The notes beneath the pieces were generated by a model. The model saw nothing but the letters and a program-made list of their open reading frames with translations. It was not told the origin of the DNA and made no database searches. A stretch of 64,000 nucleotides of DNA from Hoplostethus atlanticus (lineage: Eukaryota; Chordata; Actinopteri; Trachichthyiformes; Trachichthyidae): contig JAXDDX010000186.1 in the NCBI GenBank assembly GCA_034670405.1, positions 558,001 through 622,000 of the forward strand, read 5' to 3'. This document shows positions 1 through 10,139 of this stretch, in pieces. The position numbers and the translations under genes were made by a program. How positions within the stretch are numbered: position 1 is the stretch's first letter; each line of letters opens with the position of its first letter.

Positions 1-616
1 AGGAAGCATCACTGCCTGGTTTCGCAACAGCTCAGCTCAGGACAGGAAGGCTCTGCAGAGAGTGAACTACACTCCCCACCCTGCAGGACTTATACACCAG
101 GAGGTGCAGAACCAGAGCCTGCAGGATCATGAAGGATCCTCACCACCCCAACAACGGACTGTTTCAGCTGCTGCGGTCAGGCAAGCGCCTCCGTAGTCAC
201 GCTGACAAAACAGAGAGACTGAGACGGAGTTTCTTTCCTCAGGCCATCAGGACTGTGAACTCCGACCCCACCAGGGCCCCCCACCAAGACCCACACACTG
301 CTCCTCTTATGCACACACACACACTCACACACTTAGGTAGCGACTACACATAATTTATATTATATTTTACATACATAAGATTTCCCTTTTTTACTATATT
401 TGTATTTCCAAAGTGCTCTTACTGTAAATATTGTGTTGTTTTTTATATAGAGCTCTTACTGTAATATTGTAAATATTGTGTTGTTGTTTTTTTTATTGTA
501 AATAGTGTGAACCTGTTATTTTGTTCTTTGCACATTTCTGTTGAGCATTGCCACTTTTTACATTTCACTGCACACCCCGTGTGTGTATGTGACAAATAAA
601 CTTCTTGAACTTGAAC
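1..616 (+). repeat. 3' end of a fish LINE: decayed RT C-terminus plus 3' tail
   Basis: Bases 1-290 read, with one frame change near 120-130, as the C-terminal tail of a non-LTR reverse transcriptase of fish type (LQRV near the start, then a basic TERLRRSFFP block at about 207-243). After a CA-rich stretch, bases 355-616 form an A/T-rich 3' tail ending in a short CTTGAA repeat, as L2/Rex-like LINEs do. The tail abuts Gmr1-like protease sequence at 616/617, so this LINE probably inserted into that element. The clade (Rex1, L2 or a relative) is uncertain. Confidence 0.55.
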
Positions 617-1390
617 TCCAACAACGGGTAGTGCAGGTCGTACCCCAACCACAATTTCACCCTGCACCAAATCTGAAGTGAGCATCACTTTATGCAGTGG
701 GACAGACAAAGTAGTTAAACCCATTCCCCGGATCAAGACACTATCCCCGGTATCTGTCTCCTGAGAAAAAGGCAGCACGGACTCCAGCACAAATGATTCA
801 GAAGCACCTGTATCTCTTAGAATTTTGACTGGCACCTTTTTATCACTCCCAGCAATTGAAGGTGTGATGAAGGGCGAGTAAGTGGAGTGACCGTCAAGGG
901 AACATAAAGCCTTGGACGGCAACTGTCCATCAGATGGGGCCAAAACCTTAACCAAACCTGTAACCGGAGCAGCTAATGCGGCAGGTTTTACCCGGGCAGT
1001 ACCATTTAGATGCCTTGCTTTAATGTTAAGGACAGGGCACTCCATTTTCCAGTGTCCCTTCCCATGGCAATAGTTACAAACCTTAGACTCGGACTTTCTA
1101 AATGCACTGTGAACAAATTTAGGTGAGCTAGGACGGACACCAACAGTATTTTCCCTACGGCCAAAATCGATACGAGTACGAGGTTCTCCAAAAGTACCTT
1201 TGTGAATCAGTATATATTCATCAGCTAGAGCAGCAGCCTCAGTAGCAGTCTTCACCTTTCGCTCATTTAAATAAACAGCAATTCGATCAGGGACGGAGTT
1301 TTTAAACTGTTCAAGCACAACTAAATCACACAGCTCCTCAAAAGTCTGAGTATCTGTAGCTGTGCACCACCGATTGAAGTGTGTTAACAT
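617..1390 (-). pseudogene. Gmr1-like gag C-terminus (SCAN-like, CCHC) and start of protease
   Basis: The reading frame begins in a helical segment (ELCDLVVLEQF...VPDRIAVYL) resembling the SCAN-like capsid region of Gmr1 elements, about residues 18-65. A single zinc knuckle follows at about residues 108-121, CNYC-GKGH-MEC, spaced C-x2-C-x4-H-x4-C. An aspartic protease active-site motif, RDTGAS, sits near residue 192. The frame runs on into LINE sequence to 443, but homology ends near 617. It is separated from the upstream gag part by a frameshift near 1395-1410 and a stop at 1470. The family role is capsid formation, RNA binding and polyprotein cleavage; this copy cannot make an intact product. 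Confidence 0.75.
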
Positions 1391-1469
1391 TTCCCGTGCA
1401 AAATCTACATGTCTGTTTATCTCCCTTCTTCCAAGTTCTAAACCGTTGACGGTAAGCCTCTGGAACTAA

Positions 1470-2147
1470 TTAATAGGCTTTTAATACCGCATCCTTAACT
1501 GTTGAATAGTTCTCACTGTCAGCTGGGGTCAGAGCAGAATAGGCTTCCTGGGCTTTTCCAGTCAAAACACATTGCAGCATTAAGGTGCGATCAGAATCAG
1601 GCCACTTTCTTGATTCCGCAACTCGTTCGAACAATGAAAAAAACTTATCTGGATCCTTCTCATTAAATTTTGGCAACAGACGTAGATTACTACCAATATC
1701 AAACGAGGAAGACACACTGAGTCCAGGTGAAACAGAACAATCGTCACTAAAGCTCTCACCTGAGAGTTTACCATCTCTGATCAACTTTAATTTGTAGTGC
1801 TGCAAATCTAGTTTTGCCTGTTCTGTCTGCTGCTTCAGCTTTTCACGCTCCAGCTGCAATAACAGCAACTCCTTTTGCTGCTCGAATGTTAGACTAGCAC
1901 TAGCCGTGGCCTTAGAAGGTGGTAACTCTGTTGAAGGAGAATCCTCTACTCTAGCAACAAGGATGCCAGAATCAAACAGATTTGCCTTCAAAGCCGCCTT
2001 AACAGCTTCTTTGAGCCGTTTATCACCAATGTCAAATTCATAATGCTCTGCAATTTTCAACAACTGGTCTTTGGTACAAAGATCTAACAAGTCCTCAGAA
2101 GGAGCCTGAATGAAATGGTCTACTGTAGCCATCGTAACTACTACCAA
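1470..2147 (-). pseudogene. Gmr1-like gag N-terminal part
   Basis: The 225-residue frame begins MVVVTMATVDHF; the Met at 2132 is the better start because the family resemblance begins there. The first 60 residues (APSEDLLDLCTKDQL...) match the short helical N-terminal region seen in Gmr1-type gags. A glutamine-rich, leucine-rich stretch near residues 88-120 looks like a coiled coil. The capsid-like part begins with LRLLPKFNEKDPDKFFSLFE. It ends in an in-frame TAA at 1470-1472, after which family-like sequence continues, so the stop is a mutation and not the natural gag end. Gag proteins form the cytoplasmic particle. Confidence 0.7.
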
Positions 2148-3002
2148 CCGGCTATACTACGCAAATGGCAACTATAAAAACAAAGCAAGGAGAAGTACAG
2201 TGCAGATACCGCAGGGCACAACAGAAAGTAAATACCCAGACAGGATAGCTTACAAAAAAATGGAGCCTCCCCGCTAATTAGACTACCTGAATATACTAAC
2301 CTACCTGACTCAACCCTAGTCTTCATGCAGCTACTGGTGGTGGGTAATTATGCACTTAAGCCCGCTGGTGGGAGAACGGCAACCGGCATGCCGGCGACCT
2401 TCCCCAAACCACGGATGTGCCCCCGAGACAACTGCTCAAGTCCACGTTTGCCACAACAGTTAATATTTTAACAATTCCCAAAAGAGGAAGTGTTGCTTAT
2501 GCCTATCCGGGGAAAACAGCTCCAGTCAACATTCAAACTACTATCAAAAAAAATAAAAATAAAAAATTACTGTTGCACACCAACGGATCAACACCTACTC
2601 TTCCTCTGCCCAAAGTTCCACCAGGAAACAAACATCTCCAGCCTGGATGATACCTGAAGGCTGAACCAGATCTCTTTCAAACAGCAGCAAACAAGAAAAA
2701 AGTTTAATAAAGTCACACAAACGCCATTAACTGAAGGTAACAAAGTAGGCTATACAAAACAAGGTACATTACCTGTAACCAATCTTACAAAGACACTTTA
2801 AAGGTGCATCTCCCAAACAAATAGCGCTTACCCAAAATATCCTAGGTGATGACACAGGTTAAACAACCACCTGCTGGTTTAACCAAGTCATCCATCCAAT
2901 TCACAGGCAGTGAGATCTACCAGCGCTAAACTAACAATCCAGGGTTTACCTGAGTCTAGTTAACTAGTACAAAAACAAGTAATTAACCAGATTAACGCAA
3001 CT
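2148..3002 (-). other. 5' untranslated leader of the Gmr1-like element
   Basis: About 855 bp between the gag start and the primer-binding site. Short open frames are present but none resembles a known protein. It probably holds leader and packaging signals; no specific site can be named. Confidence 0.5.
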
Positions 3003-3020
3003 ATCCCGGACGAGCCCCCA
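3003..3020 (-). other. Primer-binding site matching tRNA-Pro
   Basis: On the - strand these 18 bases read TGGGGGCTCGTCCGGGAT, the classical primer-binding site complementary to the 3' end of tRNA-Pro, as used by several gammaretroviruses. It lies 3 bases inside the LTR end at 3024, exactly where a PBS belongs, which fixes the LTR at 3024-3349 as the 5' LTR and the element orientation as minus. Confidence 0.85.
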
Positions 3021-3023
3021 ATT

Positions 3024-3349
3024 TGTCACGACCCGGCTCGTGTGGTCGGACAAAAAGGGAGACGCACACCCAACTTAATTAACAGAAAGTAGATGTGAGT
3101 GATAGTCAGTTATGTCAGTGGTGTGAGTGAGTGGTTGCGTGTAAATGTAGTGAGGGGATGTTGAAGGGTGTCAAACAAAAGAACATTCACTAAGTCAAAC
3201 AAAACCAAACAATGGGGGCATGTGGAGAGAGAGAGCGAGAGGTCTGGTTAGAGCAGCTTTTATAGAGGAGACAACCCGGGCCCAGGTGTGTCTCATCAGC
3301 TCAGTCCACCATTCACCTGCAAGAGACAAGCAAAACATACCCGCCTACA
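3024..3349 (-). repeat. 5' LTR of the Gmr1-like element
   Basis: It shares near-identical sequence with the interrupted LTR at 4081-5948 (starting TGTCACGACCCGGCTCGTG on the + strand). Ends are TG/CA: TGTAGGCGGG...CGTGACA in element sense. It differs from the other copy by a roughly 20 bp gap near 3080 and a few substitutions, so the two copies are not of the same recent age. Confidence 0.8.
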
Positions 3350-4080
3350 GGAGCGTCACACAATTTAGCAAGCTAGTATCGTAATCATCAGGACTTTCAA
3401 TGGCGTCTCGGAAATAAGAAGAAATCGCTCGGCAATCCAGTGTTGTCTGTGGATTCCGGCGATCGGTGGCGAGAGCACCGAGATCTGACCGAGAGATGGC
3501 TGAGGAGAGTGGCTCGGACAACGCGGGAACGGACAACAACAGTGAAACCTCCGGCGACACTTCGGACTCTGACAGGCCCATTTCAGACACCGACAATGAT
3601 GAAGATGTTGACATGGAGCCACTTTTTTAACAGACTGGTTGGCTATAAAAGGGTAGCCCCAACAAATATGTCACTTCAGTAGAGACAGGCGCTATGTTCA
3701 ATCTGAACAGAAAATCTGTATTTTTTATTTTTTTTTAACCAGAGGCTCGCTGGCGTTTCTTTCCCTCTTTTATAGTAATGGATATATAACAATATAACAA
3801 TTGTGACGTGCTCTCACAGAATCAGTCGGCGGTCGCAATGGCTGATTTACGTAGAAACGCCTTTTAATGTCAAAAGTCTATTTTTGACCATTTTGGTATT
3901 TTGACTAATTTTAATAAAACAAAATCTTGGCTTTCATAATCTGTATGAATTACTTCCTATTTTGGAGTGGAAATATAACTTTGAAGCATAAAAGCAAGAT
4001 ATGGTATTTGGCGAAGTTGATCGCGGCAGCGGTATTTAGCGATAACTAGCCAGCTGCATCCGCACCTGTTGGTTGTCAAG
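3350..4080. other. Spacer between the two Gmr1-like halves; unidentified repeat-like DNA
   Basis: About 730 bp with G/C-rich left and A/T-rich right parts. Weak inverted similarity exists between its ends (CTAGTATCG near 3373 against CGATAACTAG near 4041), which could be degraded terminal repeats of another DNA transposon. The 5 bp beside each flanking LTR do not match, so no shared target duplication is seen. Confidence 0.35.
3496..3630 (+). CDS. Small acidic open frame, unidentified
   Basis: A 44-residue frame beginning MAEESGSDNAG and ending MEPLF, very rich in Asp, Ser and Glu (SDSD, DNDEDVDME). Acidic Ser/Asp-rich N-termini are common in piggyBac-type transposases, and a truncated first exon of such a gene is one possibility. 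No catalytic motif is present, so it may equally be chance. It lies wholly in the spacer between the two Gmr1-like halves. Confidence 0.2.
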   Translation: MAEESGSDNAGTDNNSETSGDTSDSDRPISDTDNDEDVDMEPLF

Positions 4081-4272
4081 TGTCACGACCCGGCTCGTGT
4101 GGTATGACAAAAAGGGAGACGCACACCCAACTTAATAAATAATAGTGGATTTATTAGCTAACAGAAAGTAGATGTGAGTGATAGTCAGTTATGTCAGTGG
4201 TGTGAGTGAGTGGTTGCGTGTAAGTGTAGTGAGGGGATGTTGAAGGGTGTCAAACAAAAGAACATTCACTAA

Positions 4273-5789
4273 GGCCGGACTCACACTAGAGGATAATTCG
4301 GCTGATTTATCCCCGATTCGGCAATCGGCGGAGTGATCTTGTTCGGGACCAATGTTCGGCACCGATTATCTGGTAATGTGAGCGGTTTACAGATCCAATC
4401 TTAACATCCAGATCTGCTTGGGGACGCATCGGGGCCGCCCTGATAATATCAAACGTGTTTGATATCTAGGATTTCAAATCGGGATGATTACGTCACTGCT
4501 TTCCGCGCGGGACCACAATAGCCAATGAGAGAGACAATCTACAAGGACACGGAAGTGAATGAAGAAACAACAACAAACTGTTGTACGGGTGCGTTGGACA
4601 GCTGAGATGGAGGAAAGGCTTGTCGATATGTGGCAAGAACACGACTGCCTATATAATGTGTCTTCCAAGCACGGTTGCCGGATTAATTTCAGAAGTGCGG
4701 GGGCCAAAAAGAGTGTATGTGTGACTGTGTATGTGTAGCGGTAGATAGACCGGAGACTCGCACTAAACTTCTGTGGAGTAACTATAGCTTGCTTGCACCA
4801 CAGGCTGGCGGACGCCGTCATCTCCACATTTGGAGAAAGTTACAAACTGTTTGACAGCAGCAAAGAATTAACCGCTCTCTATTTTTGTACCAATTTGCAT
4901 TAAAGTACCTTTCTCTTTGGCCAAACGATCTAGCGGTCTCCTTTTTGTCTACAATTAGCTGTGCAGCTTTATCCGTCTCTATGTCCCGACAACAACCCTC
5001 CAGGCAGTCGGAGCCAGCGCTAGCCTGTTTCGGTTCAATGCCGGCGGTTTGACAGTCTCAGCTGGCACAGGGCTGCTGCTTTGGGGTTCTTCTGGCTGCC
5101 GCTGCGCTGGTCCTATGGTTGGAGGGCCAGGCTCCAACGGAGTTGTGGACGTCAGGGATGTAACATTATTAACGTTGAAGTTCAGTTTTGTTTGACTCTA
5201 TTTTCCTTTCTGATGCACTGGTTCTTTTGACATGTTTGCAGAAGCATATTTGCAATATTGATAGTTAAGGTTAGTTCAGCTAGTTTAACGGCTTAACAAG
5301 GTAACACACATCACAGCATTGAAACTTTTATTGGTTGCAATGTACACTGTATGCATTTGATTCTGTCCTCTTTGATTGGATTAAAATGTAAATATTCTTC
5401 CCGTTTTATGTCTATGCTTTATTTTACCTAATGAATGAAACGTCTTTTACCTTACGTGTTGCAATATAGGGGCATTTGAGGGGAAACAGTGATTCTTTCT
5501 CACTGCAAAGCATAAGTAAAGCAAGTTGCACCGGTTTCACCATGTCAGTCTACATTTTGTTTACATTTACTTCCCCGTGAGATCACGCGAGGCGGTGCAT
5601 TCAGGCTCCCTCTGGCACGATAATCTTAGTAATATCCTCTAGTGTGTGATGCAGCATTATTTTCAGATCTTGTAGTCTGTGCGTGTTTGAGATTAGAGAG
5701 AAGAACATCTGTGGCGATTCTCCTCGTGCGTGATGCAACCCGATTTCAAAATCGGTTAGGATTTTAAAACCTGTGGTGTGAGCCCAGCC
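4273..5789. mobile_element. Harbinger/PIF-type element inserted in the Gmr1 LTR
   Basis: The insert has terminal inverted repeats GGCCGGACTCACAC (left) and, reversed, GGCTGGGCTCACAC (right), flanked by TAA on both sides (4270-4272 and 5790-5792). A 3 bp TAA duplication is the signature of the PIF/Harbinger superfamily. The empty site is preserved in the sister LTR near 3190. At 1517 bp it is too short for a full transposase, but keeps a fragment resembling the start of a MADF protein (4607-4738). It is therefore a non-autonomous derivative. Confidence 0.75.
4607..4738 (+). pseudogene. MADF-domain N-terminal fragment inside the Harbinger element
   Basis: The frame begins MEERLVDMWQEHDCLYNVSS, which matches the first helix and the CLY-VSS motif of MADF/Myb-like DNA-binding domains. 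It then diverges and stops after 43 residues (TAG at 4736-4738). Autonomous Harbinger elements encode a Myb/MADF-type protein beside the transposase that helps it bind DNA and enter the nucleus. Only the first third of the domain remains, so no function is expected. Position inside the TAA-flanked insert supports the assignment. Confidence 0.6.
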
Positions 5790-5948
5790 TAAGTCAAACA
5801 AAACCAAAGAATGGGTGCATGTGGAGAGAGAGAGCGAGAGGTCTGGTTAGAGCAGCTTTTATAGAGGAAACAACCCGGGCCCAGGTGTGTCTCATCAGCT
5901 CAGTCCACCAATCACCTGCAAGAGACAAGCAAAACATACCCGCCCACA

Positions 5949-5959
5949 CCCTCCCCCAT
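5949..5959 (-). other. Polypurine tract of the Gmr1-like 3' half
   Basis: In element sense this reads ATGGGGGAGGG directly before the LTR end (TGTGGGCGGG). A second G-rich run lies at about 5968-5981. This is where plus-strand priming would occur. Confidence 0.65.
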
Positions 5960-6237
5960 AAGAACTCCCCCCCCCCCCCAATAAGGAATAACAAAAATCA
6001 CAACTATACAAAATCTTTTTTTTTTTCAAAACAGTGTATATAGAAAAAACAAGCGCCATTTGCCTATACTCTCCACGACCACTGCTCCGCTAACCTGCAA
6101 CTCCTTCCCCATCCTCAGCAATCTTGGTACCTGGAAAGCAGTTTAAGAGGAGTAGAGAGAGAGAGCAAGATTAGGAGCAGGAAGCAGGAGAGACCAGAGC
6201 AGGCATTAACATGGAGCTCTAGACAAAGCATCTGCTA

Positions 6238-6777
6238 CTAGATTGTCCCGCCCCTTGATGTGCCGGATTTCAAGACTATCAGTCTGCAAGAATAGAGACC
6301 AGCGCACAAGTCTCTGGTTAGGACACTGTAGCGAGTGCAGGGGGTGTGGTCGGTGTTGACAACCAGGGGTACTACCCCTGACCCTACGTAGATGTCAAAA
6401 TGCTTTAGAGCCCAGACAAGAGCAAGTGCTTTTTCAACTACTGCATAGTTCAACTGATGACAGTTAAACTTCTTGGAAAAGAAACTAACAGGCCTTTCAA
6501 TGCCTTGTTCAACGCCCTGCATAAGCACTAGAAAATGTTCCAATTTCTTCAACCGACCCTGAAGCACAGCATCATCAGGTGCAGTTATCCCCTCCTCCTC
6601 ATACGCTGCCACCGTGTGGGCAGGGGAGACTAACGCAAGCCTGTTTACCACAAGAGCCGGTTTAATATTCTCTAGGTGGGGCTGTGGGCTTAATTCAGAC
6701 GAACGGGTGTAATATGGTTTTAGCAAATTGACATGGCAGAGCTGCGTGGACCTTCTCCGCTGAGGAGTGGCAATCAA
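6238..6777 (-). pseudogene. Integrase C-terminal tail fused to an RNase H fragment; RT deleted
   Basis: The frame begins at a non-ATG codon (TTG), just after a frameshift. Its first 25 residues carry the end of the integrase (LCHVNLLKPYY). A low-similarity linker runs to about residue 80 (GRLKKLEHFL), then the frame passes directly into RNase H sequence (RPVSFFSKKFN, then ALVWALKHFDIYVG and VNTDHTP). The whole polymerase domain, some 250 residues in the family, is missing at this junction near 6535. The end of RNase H also decays after residue 150. The fragment shows that RNase H lay downstream of integrase in this element. Confidence 0.7.
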
Positions 6778-8240
6778 TAGTTTTGTTCAGACGTCTGACG
6801 AACAACTACAAATGGACCAGTAAATTTAGCCTTGAACGGTGAACCAACAATCGGCAGAAGGGCAAGAACTTGGTCGCCTGGGCTAAACTGCCGACACTCA
6901 GCGTGGCGATCATACAGTCGCTTCATTTTATTTTGTGACTCCGCCAATTTCTCTTTTGTCATTTTTCCAGCTCCATAAAGTCTCTGTCTAAAACCATTCA
7001 CGTAGTCCAGCAAACTTTTGGGAGGCTCTGACATTTTCCAGTCGTTCTGCAAGACAGCTAAAGGACCACGCACAGTATGCCCAAACACCAGATCGTTGGG
7101 GCTAAACCCAGTACTTTCTTGTGTTACTTCTCTAGCTGATAGCATGAGCCATGGCAAACCTTCTTCCCAATCCCTGTCCATCTCTGTACAGTAAGCACGC
7201 AACAATGATTTCAGGGTCTGGTGGAAACGTTCCAATGCACCCCGACTTTGCGCATGATAAGCAGTAGACTGGTTGTGTTTGATGTGAAGCTGTTTCAAAA
7301 TCTGACCAAATAAATGGGAAGTAAAGTTAGATCCTTGATCACTCTGAATGATCTTGGGTATGCCAAATATAGAGATGAACTTAGACAGAGCCTTCACCAC
7401 CGACCTAGTTGTAATTGTACGCAGAGGATATGCAGCAGGATATCTAGTAGTCTGGCACATTACAGTCAATAGGTAATTGCTGCCAGTCTTAGATCGAGGC
7501 AAGGGACCAACACAATCAATTATTAAATGCTCAAAAGGTTGACCAATGGCCGGAATGGGATACAGAGGGGCAGGTGCTATGCCCTGGTTTGGCTTTCCAG
7601 TCAACTGGCAGGTGTGACATGTTTTGATGTAAGCAGAAACATCCTTTTTCAAATGGGGCCAAAAGAAATACCTGTGAATGTGGTCATATGTTTTTCTAAC
7701 ACCCAAGTGTCCTGAGTTGTCATGGGACGTCCGCAAGACAAGGTTGCGGAGCTTCATGGGCACAACAATCTGATAAACAGCATCACCAACAAAACTATCA
7801 CCATGGGGCACCCACTTCCTCATTAAAAGGCCATTCTGAAGGAAGTAACCATGGGCCCTGCTTTCCAACTCAGCCTCCGAGAGAAGCTGCTCAAACATCT
7901 CTTTCAGAGAGGGGTCAGCTTTCTGTTCAATCAACACGTCACTGTGAGAAACTGAGTCAAGCAAGGGTACAGACAAGGGTTCAGAAACCTCTCCCTTCAT
8001 TTTGTTGTGCCGAAGCACAGGCTCAGGGCTAACCACACTCATGGCACACGTCACAGCACAAGCTGTAAATACCTCAGGGTAACATTTAGCACTCTGATCA
8101 GGTTCACCTGAGAGAAGTGGAGTGGAAGTAACCACTGGAGGTGGTGGCACATCACGCCAGACACGTCCTCCAGCCAAATCATTCCCCAGAATAAAGTCAA
8201 CAGTGCAAACAGAAAGGAGAAATAAGGGTCTGGAACAGGG
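6774..8240 (-). pseudogene. Gmr1-like protease end and integrase
   Basis: The open frame (8315-6774, 513 residues) starts in foreign sequence; family similarity begins at VDFILGNDLAGG, the end of the retropepsin fold. After a linker comes the integrase: an HHCC zinc domain (H-x4-HLG...CHTCQ, about residues 200-240), the DDE core (IIDCVGP, then QSDQGSNF, then a Glu in GALERFHQ, about residues 265-370) and the C-terminal GPF segment (KFTGPFVVV) before a frame break at 6774. The catalytic D, D and E appear intact. In the family this enzyme inserts the cDNA into chromosomes. It cannot be expressed with a polymerase in this copy. Confidence 0.8.
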
Positions 8241-8455
8241 TAAGAGTTTTATCCTGGGTCCCTGCAGGTCCTGAAAAGTGGTGAAATGTTTTAAAATTAT
8301 ATTATCGAAGCTCAAGGCCTCAAATGGTCTTGAATATAGTTCAATGTAGCATTTTAAGTCTTGAATTTAGTTTTAGAGGTCTTAAAACTTTGGGTTTTTT
8401 GGTGCAGTTGGTGTACTGTTCTTCCACTGAGAAATCGTGTTAATGCTGTTTCTGT
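8241..8455. repeat. Interspersed fish repeat fragment (AGGTCCTGAAAA type)
   Basis: Contains CTGCAGGTCCTGAAAA followed by several TCTTGAAT and GTCTTAAA motifs. A related stretch begins with TTCAGGTCCTGAAAA at about 44253. No protein similarity is visible. It forms the right border of the Gmr1-like 3' half. Confidence 0.45.
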
Positions 8456-8648
8456 CCTGGGCCTCATTTATAAAACTTTGCGTAGATTCCATCCTAAAAC
8501 ATTGCGTACGCACAAACCTCAGAATCTACTAACGCAAGAAAATATTCAGATCTATAAAACCGTGCGGCGCACACCTGTACGCAGTCTTCTCTTTATAAAT
8601 ATCCACCTGCGGTGAATTGTGCGCTCGTGTACTCCTCCCAGTGTCCTC

Positions 8649-9432
8649 TGTTGTAAATAATTATAGTTAAGGTATATGCCTTGTATTAGCAATATTATCA
8701 ATGTCAAAATGTTAAGTCTGCATAAATATAAAGATTGTGTTTGATTAAGCATGTAACCTGAAGATCATAAAGTAATCATAAAGTTTTAAAAAGTCTAAAG
8801 CTTCCCCACAGTAATCACAAAGTTAAAAAAATACAGTCTAAAGCGAGTGTCCAAGGACAGGCTGGACAGGCCCCGTAATGAAAAGCACCTGCAATGGCGT
8901 AAGGGAAAGTACCTAGAAAAAAGGACAGGCTGGGCATGCGCAGACAGGCCCAAGCAGGGAAAGTCCGGAGAGGCCCAGATGGCCAGGTGTCTTACGTAAT
9001 GGTGAATGGGAAAGTCCCTAAAACCCCGGTTTTCTTATGTAATGGTTACATAATGGAGTAAAACGAGACCGCCTACATGCCCGCAAAGACCCCCCATATG
9101 ACCAAATTCGGGCGTTAGGACACCATCATTTCCGGGCAAAACAAAGCTAAATTTGGGGAAAACAGGGCGTAGAAGTCAGTATTCTCCACCCAGTTCTTGG
9201 GCTATATAAGATCATGCACAGACAGTTGTACTTCAGTCTGGTTCTGGAACCAACTCGGGTTTTGTCTCTGTTGAAGAATAAAACTCTATGCATCGAACTC
9301 TGATCATCTCCAGTGAATTCTTTGAACCTGTTGTGAGACTCCAGTAACGACTGAATTGTGAAGAAGATTAAGTGTTGGCGAGGAGGTCAGTCTTTATCAC
9401 TGGCCCTGACCTGGACTCTTCCTCCCCCGACA
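8649..9432 (+). repeat. Solo LTR, probably of an endogenous retrovirus-like element
   Basis: The 784 bp unit begins TGTTG, ends CGACA and is flanked by CCTC on both sides (8645-8648 and 9433-9436). It has promoter and terminator order expected of an LTR on the + strand: TATATAAG at about 9203-9210, and AATAAA at 9277-9282 about 70 bp further on, giving U3, R and U5 regions. No internal coding DNA adjoins it. It is nested in the element at 8460-10742. Confidence 0.55.
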
Positions 9433-10102
9433 CCTCCCACTATTCCTCCCAGTGTCGTCCCACAATCATCCATAAATGGTCAATGCTAAATAGGTCATGA
9501 ATATGCCGACGTTGTTAAGGAGCCTTTGTTGGACTATCAATGAGGGAAAGACGGAGAGACGGCAACTGCAAGAAAGGCAAAATTTGCGGAGTGCGAGATC
9601 GAGGTGCTCATCACTGAGGTTGAGCGCTGTAAAGGTGTACTGTTTGGGGGCTCAGTAGAGGCATCTGTGCCACATTGTGGAGAACAGCACAAGCCCTAAT
9701 AATAATAATAATAATAATTAATAATAATAAAAATAAACTTTATTTAAGTTACAAAGTGCTTTAGAAGACAAAATAAAAATAGTAGACAAACTGACAATGA
9801 ACAAAATGATAAAAACAATTTAAAAATTATTAAGTTAAGTTATTAAGTTATACAACATTGAGCATAAGGAGCTACATATGAGAGAGTAAAATATGCTTAG
9901 CCCCTCAGTTGTATTTTTGCCCCCTCAGTTTAAGCTTTATGTATCTCCAAATATATCAAATATTTCCATAGGTGTATGCTAGGGCGTCCATAGTAGCCCA
10001 CTGAAACGGAGCTGAGGAGATCGATCGACAGACAGACACGTCACTTAGTTCGGTTTCTCAGCCTGCTTGCTTTTCGTGGTGGTAAATACAATCCCCCCAT
10101 TG

Positions 10103-10104
<2 letters not shown>

Positions 10105-10134
<30 letters not shown>
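10105..10134. repeat. (GA)n microsatellite
   Basis: Fifteen uninterrupted GA units inside the 8460-10742 element. Confidence 0.95.

Positions 10135-10139
<5 letters not shown>

Larger units (their letters stand above)
617..3349 (-). mobile_element. Gmr1-like Ty3/Gypsy retrotransposon, 5' half (LTR-PBS-leader-gag-protease)
   Basis: Read on the - strand this is, in order, a 326 bp LTR, a primer-binding site, an untranslated leader, gag and the start of the protease. It stops at 616/617 where a LINE tail begins. The gag has the SCAN-like segment known from Gmr1-clade elements, the proposed source of the vertebrate SCAN domain. Coding regions carry a stop and a frameshift, so this copy is dead. 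The rest of this copy may lie left of the window, or may be the 3' half found at 4081-8240. Confidence 0.75.
4081..5948 (-). repeat. 3' LTR of a second Gmr1-like fragment, split by a DNA transposon
   Basis: Bases 4081-4272 and 5793-5948 together match the LTR at 3024-3349. The break falls at the same point (after CATTCACTAA), with a 1.5 kb insert between. On the right it is followed by a purine-rich tract in element sense, which marks it as a 3' LTR. Confidence 0.8.
5960..8240 (-). mobile_element. Gmr1-like retrotransposon, 3' half (protease end-integrase-RNase H)
   Basis: In element sense the order is the last part of the protease, integrase, a short RNase H remnant, about 280 bp without recognisable coding, the polypurine tract and the LTR. 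Integrase upstream of RNase H is the reverse of ordinary Ty3/Gypsy elements and defines the Gmr1 group. The reverse transcriptase that should sit between them is deleted. Sequence of this family ends near 8240, where another repeat begins. Confidence 0.75.
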
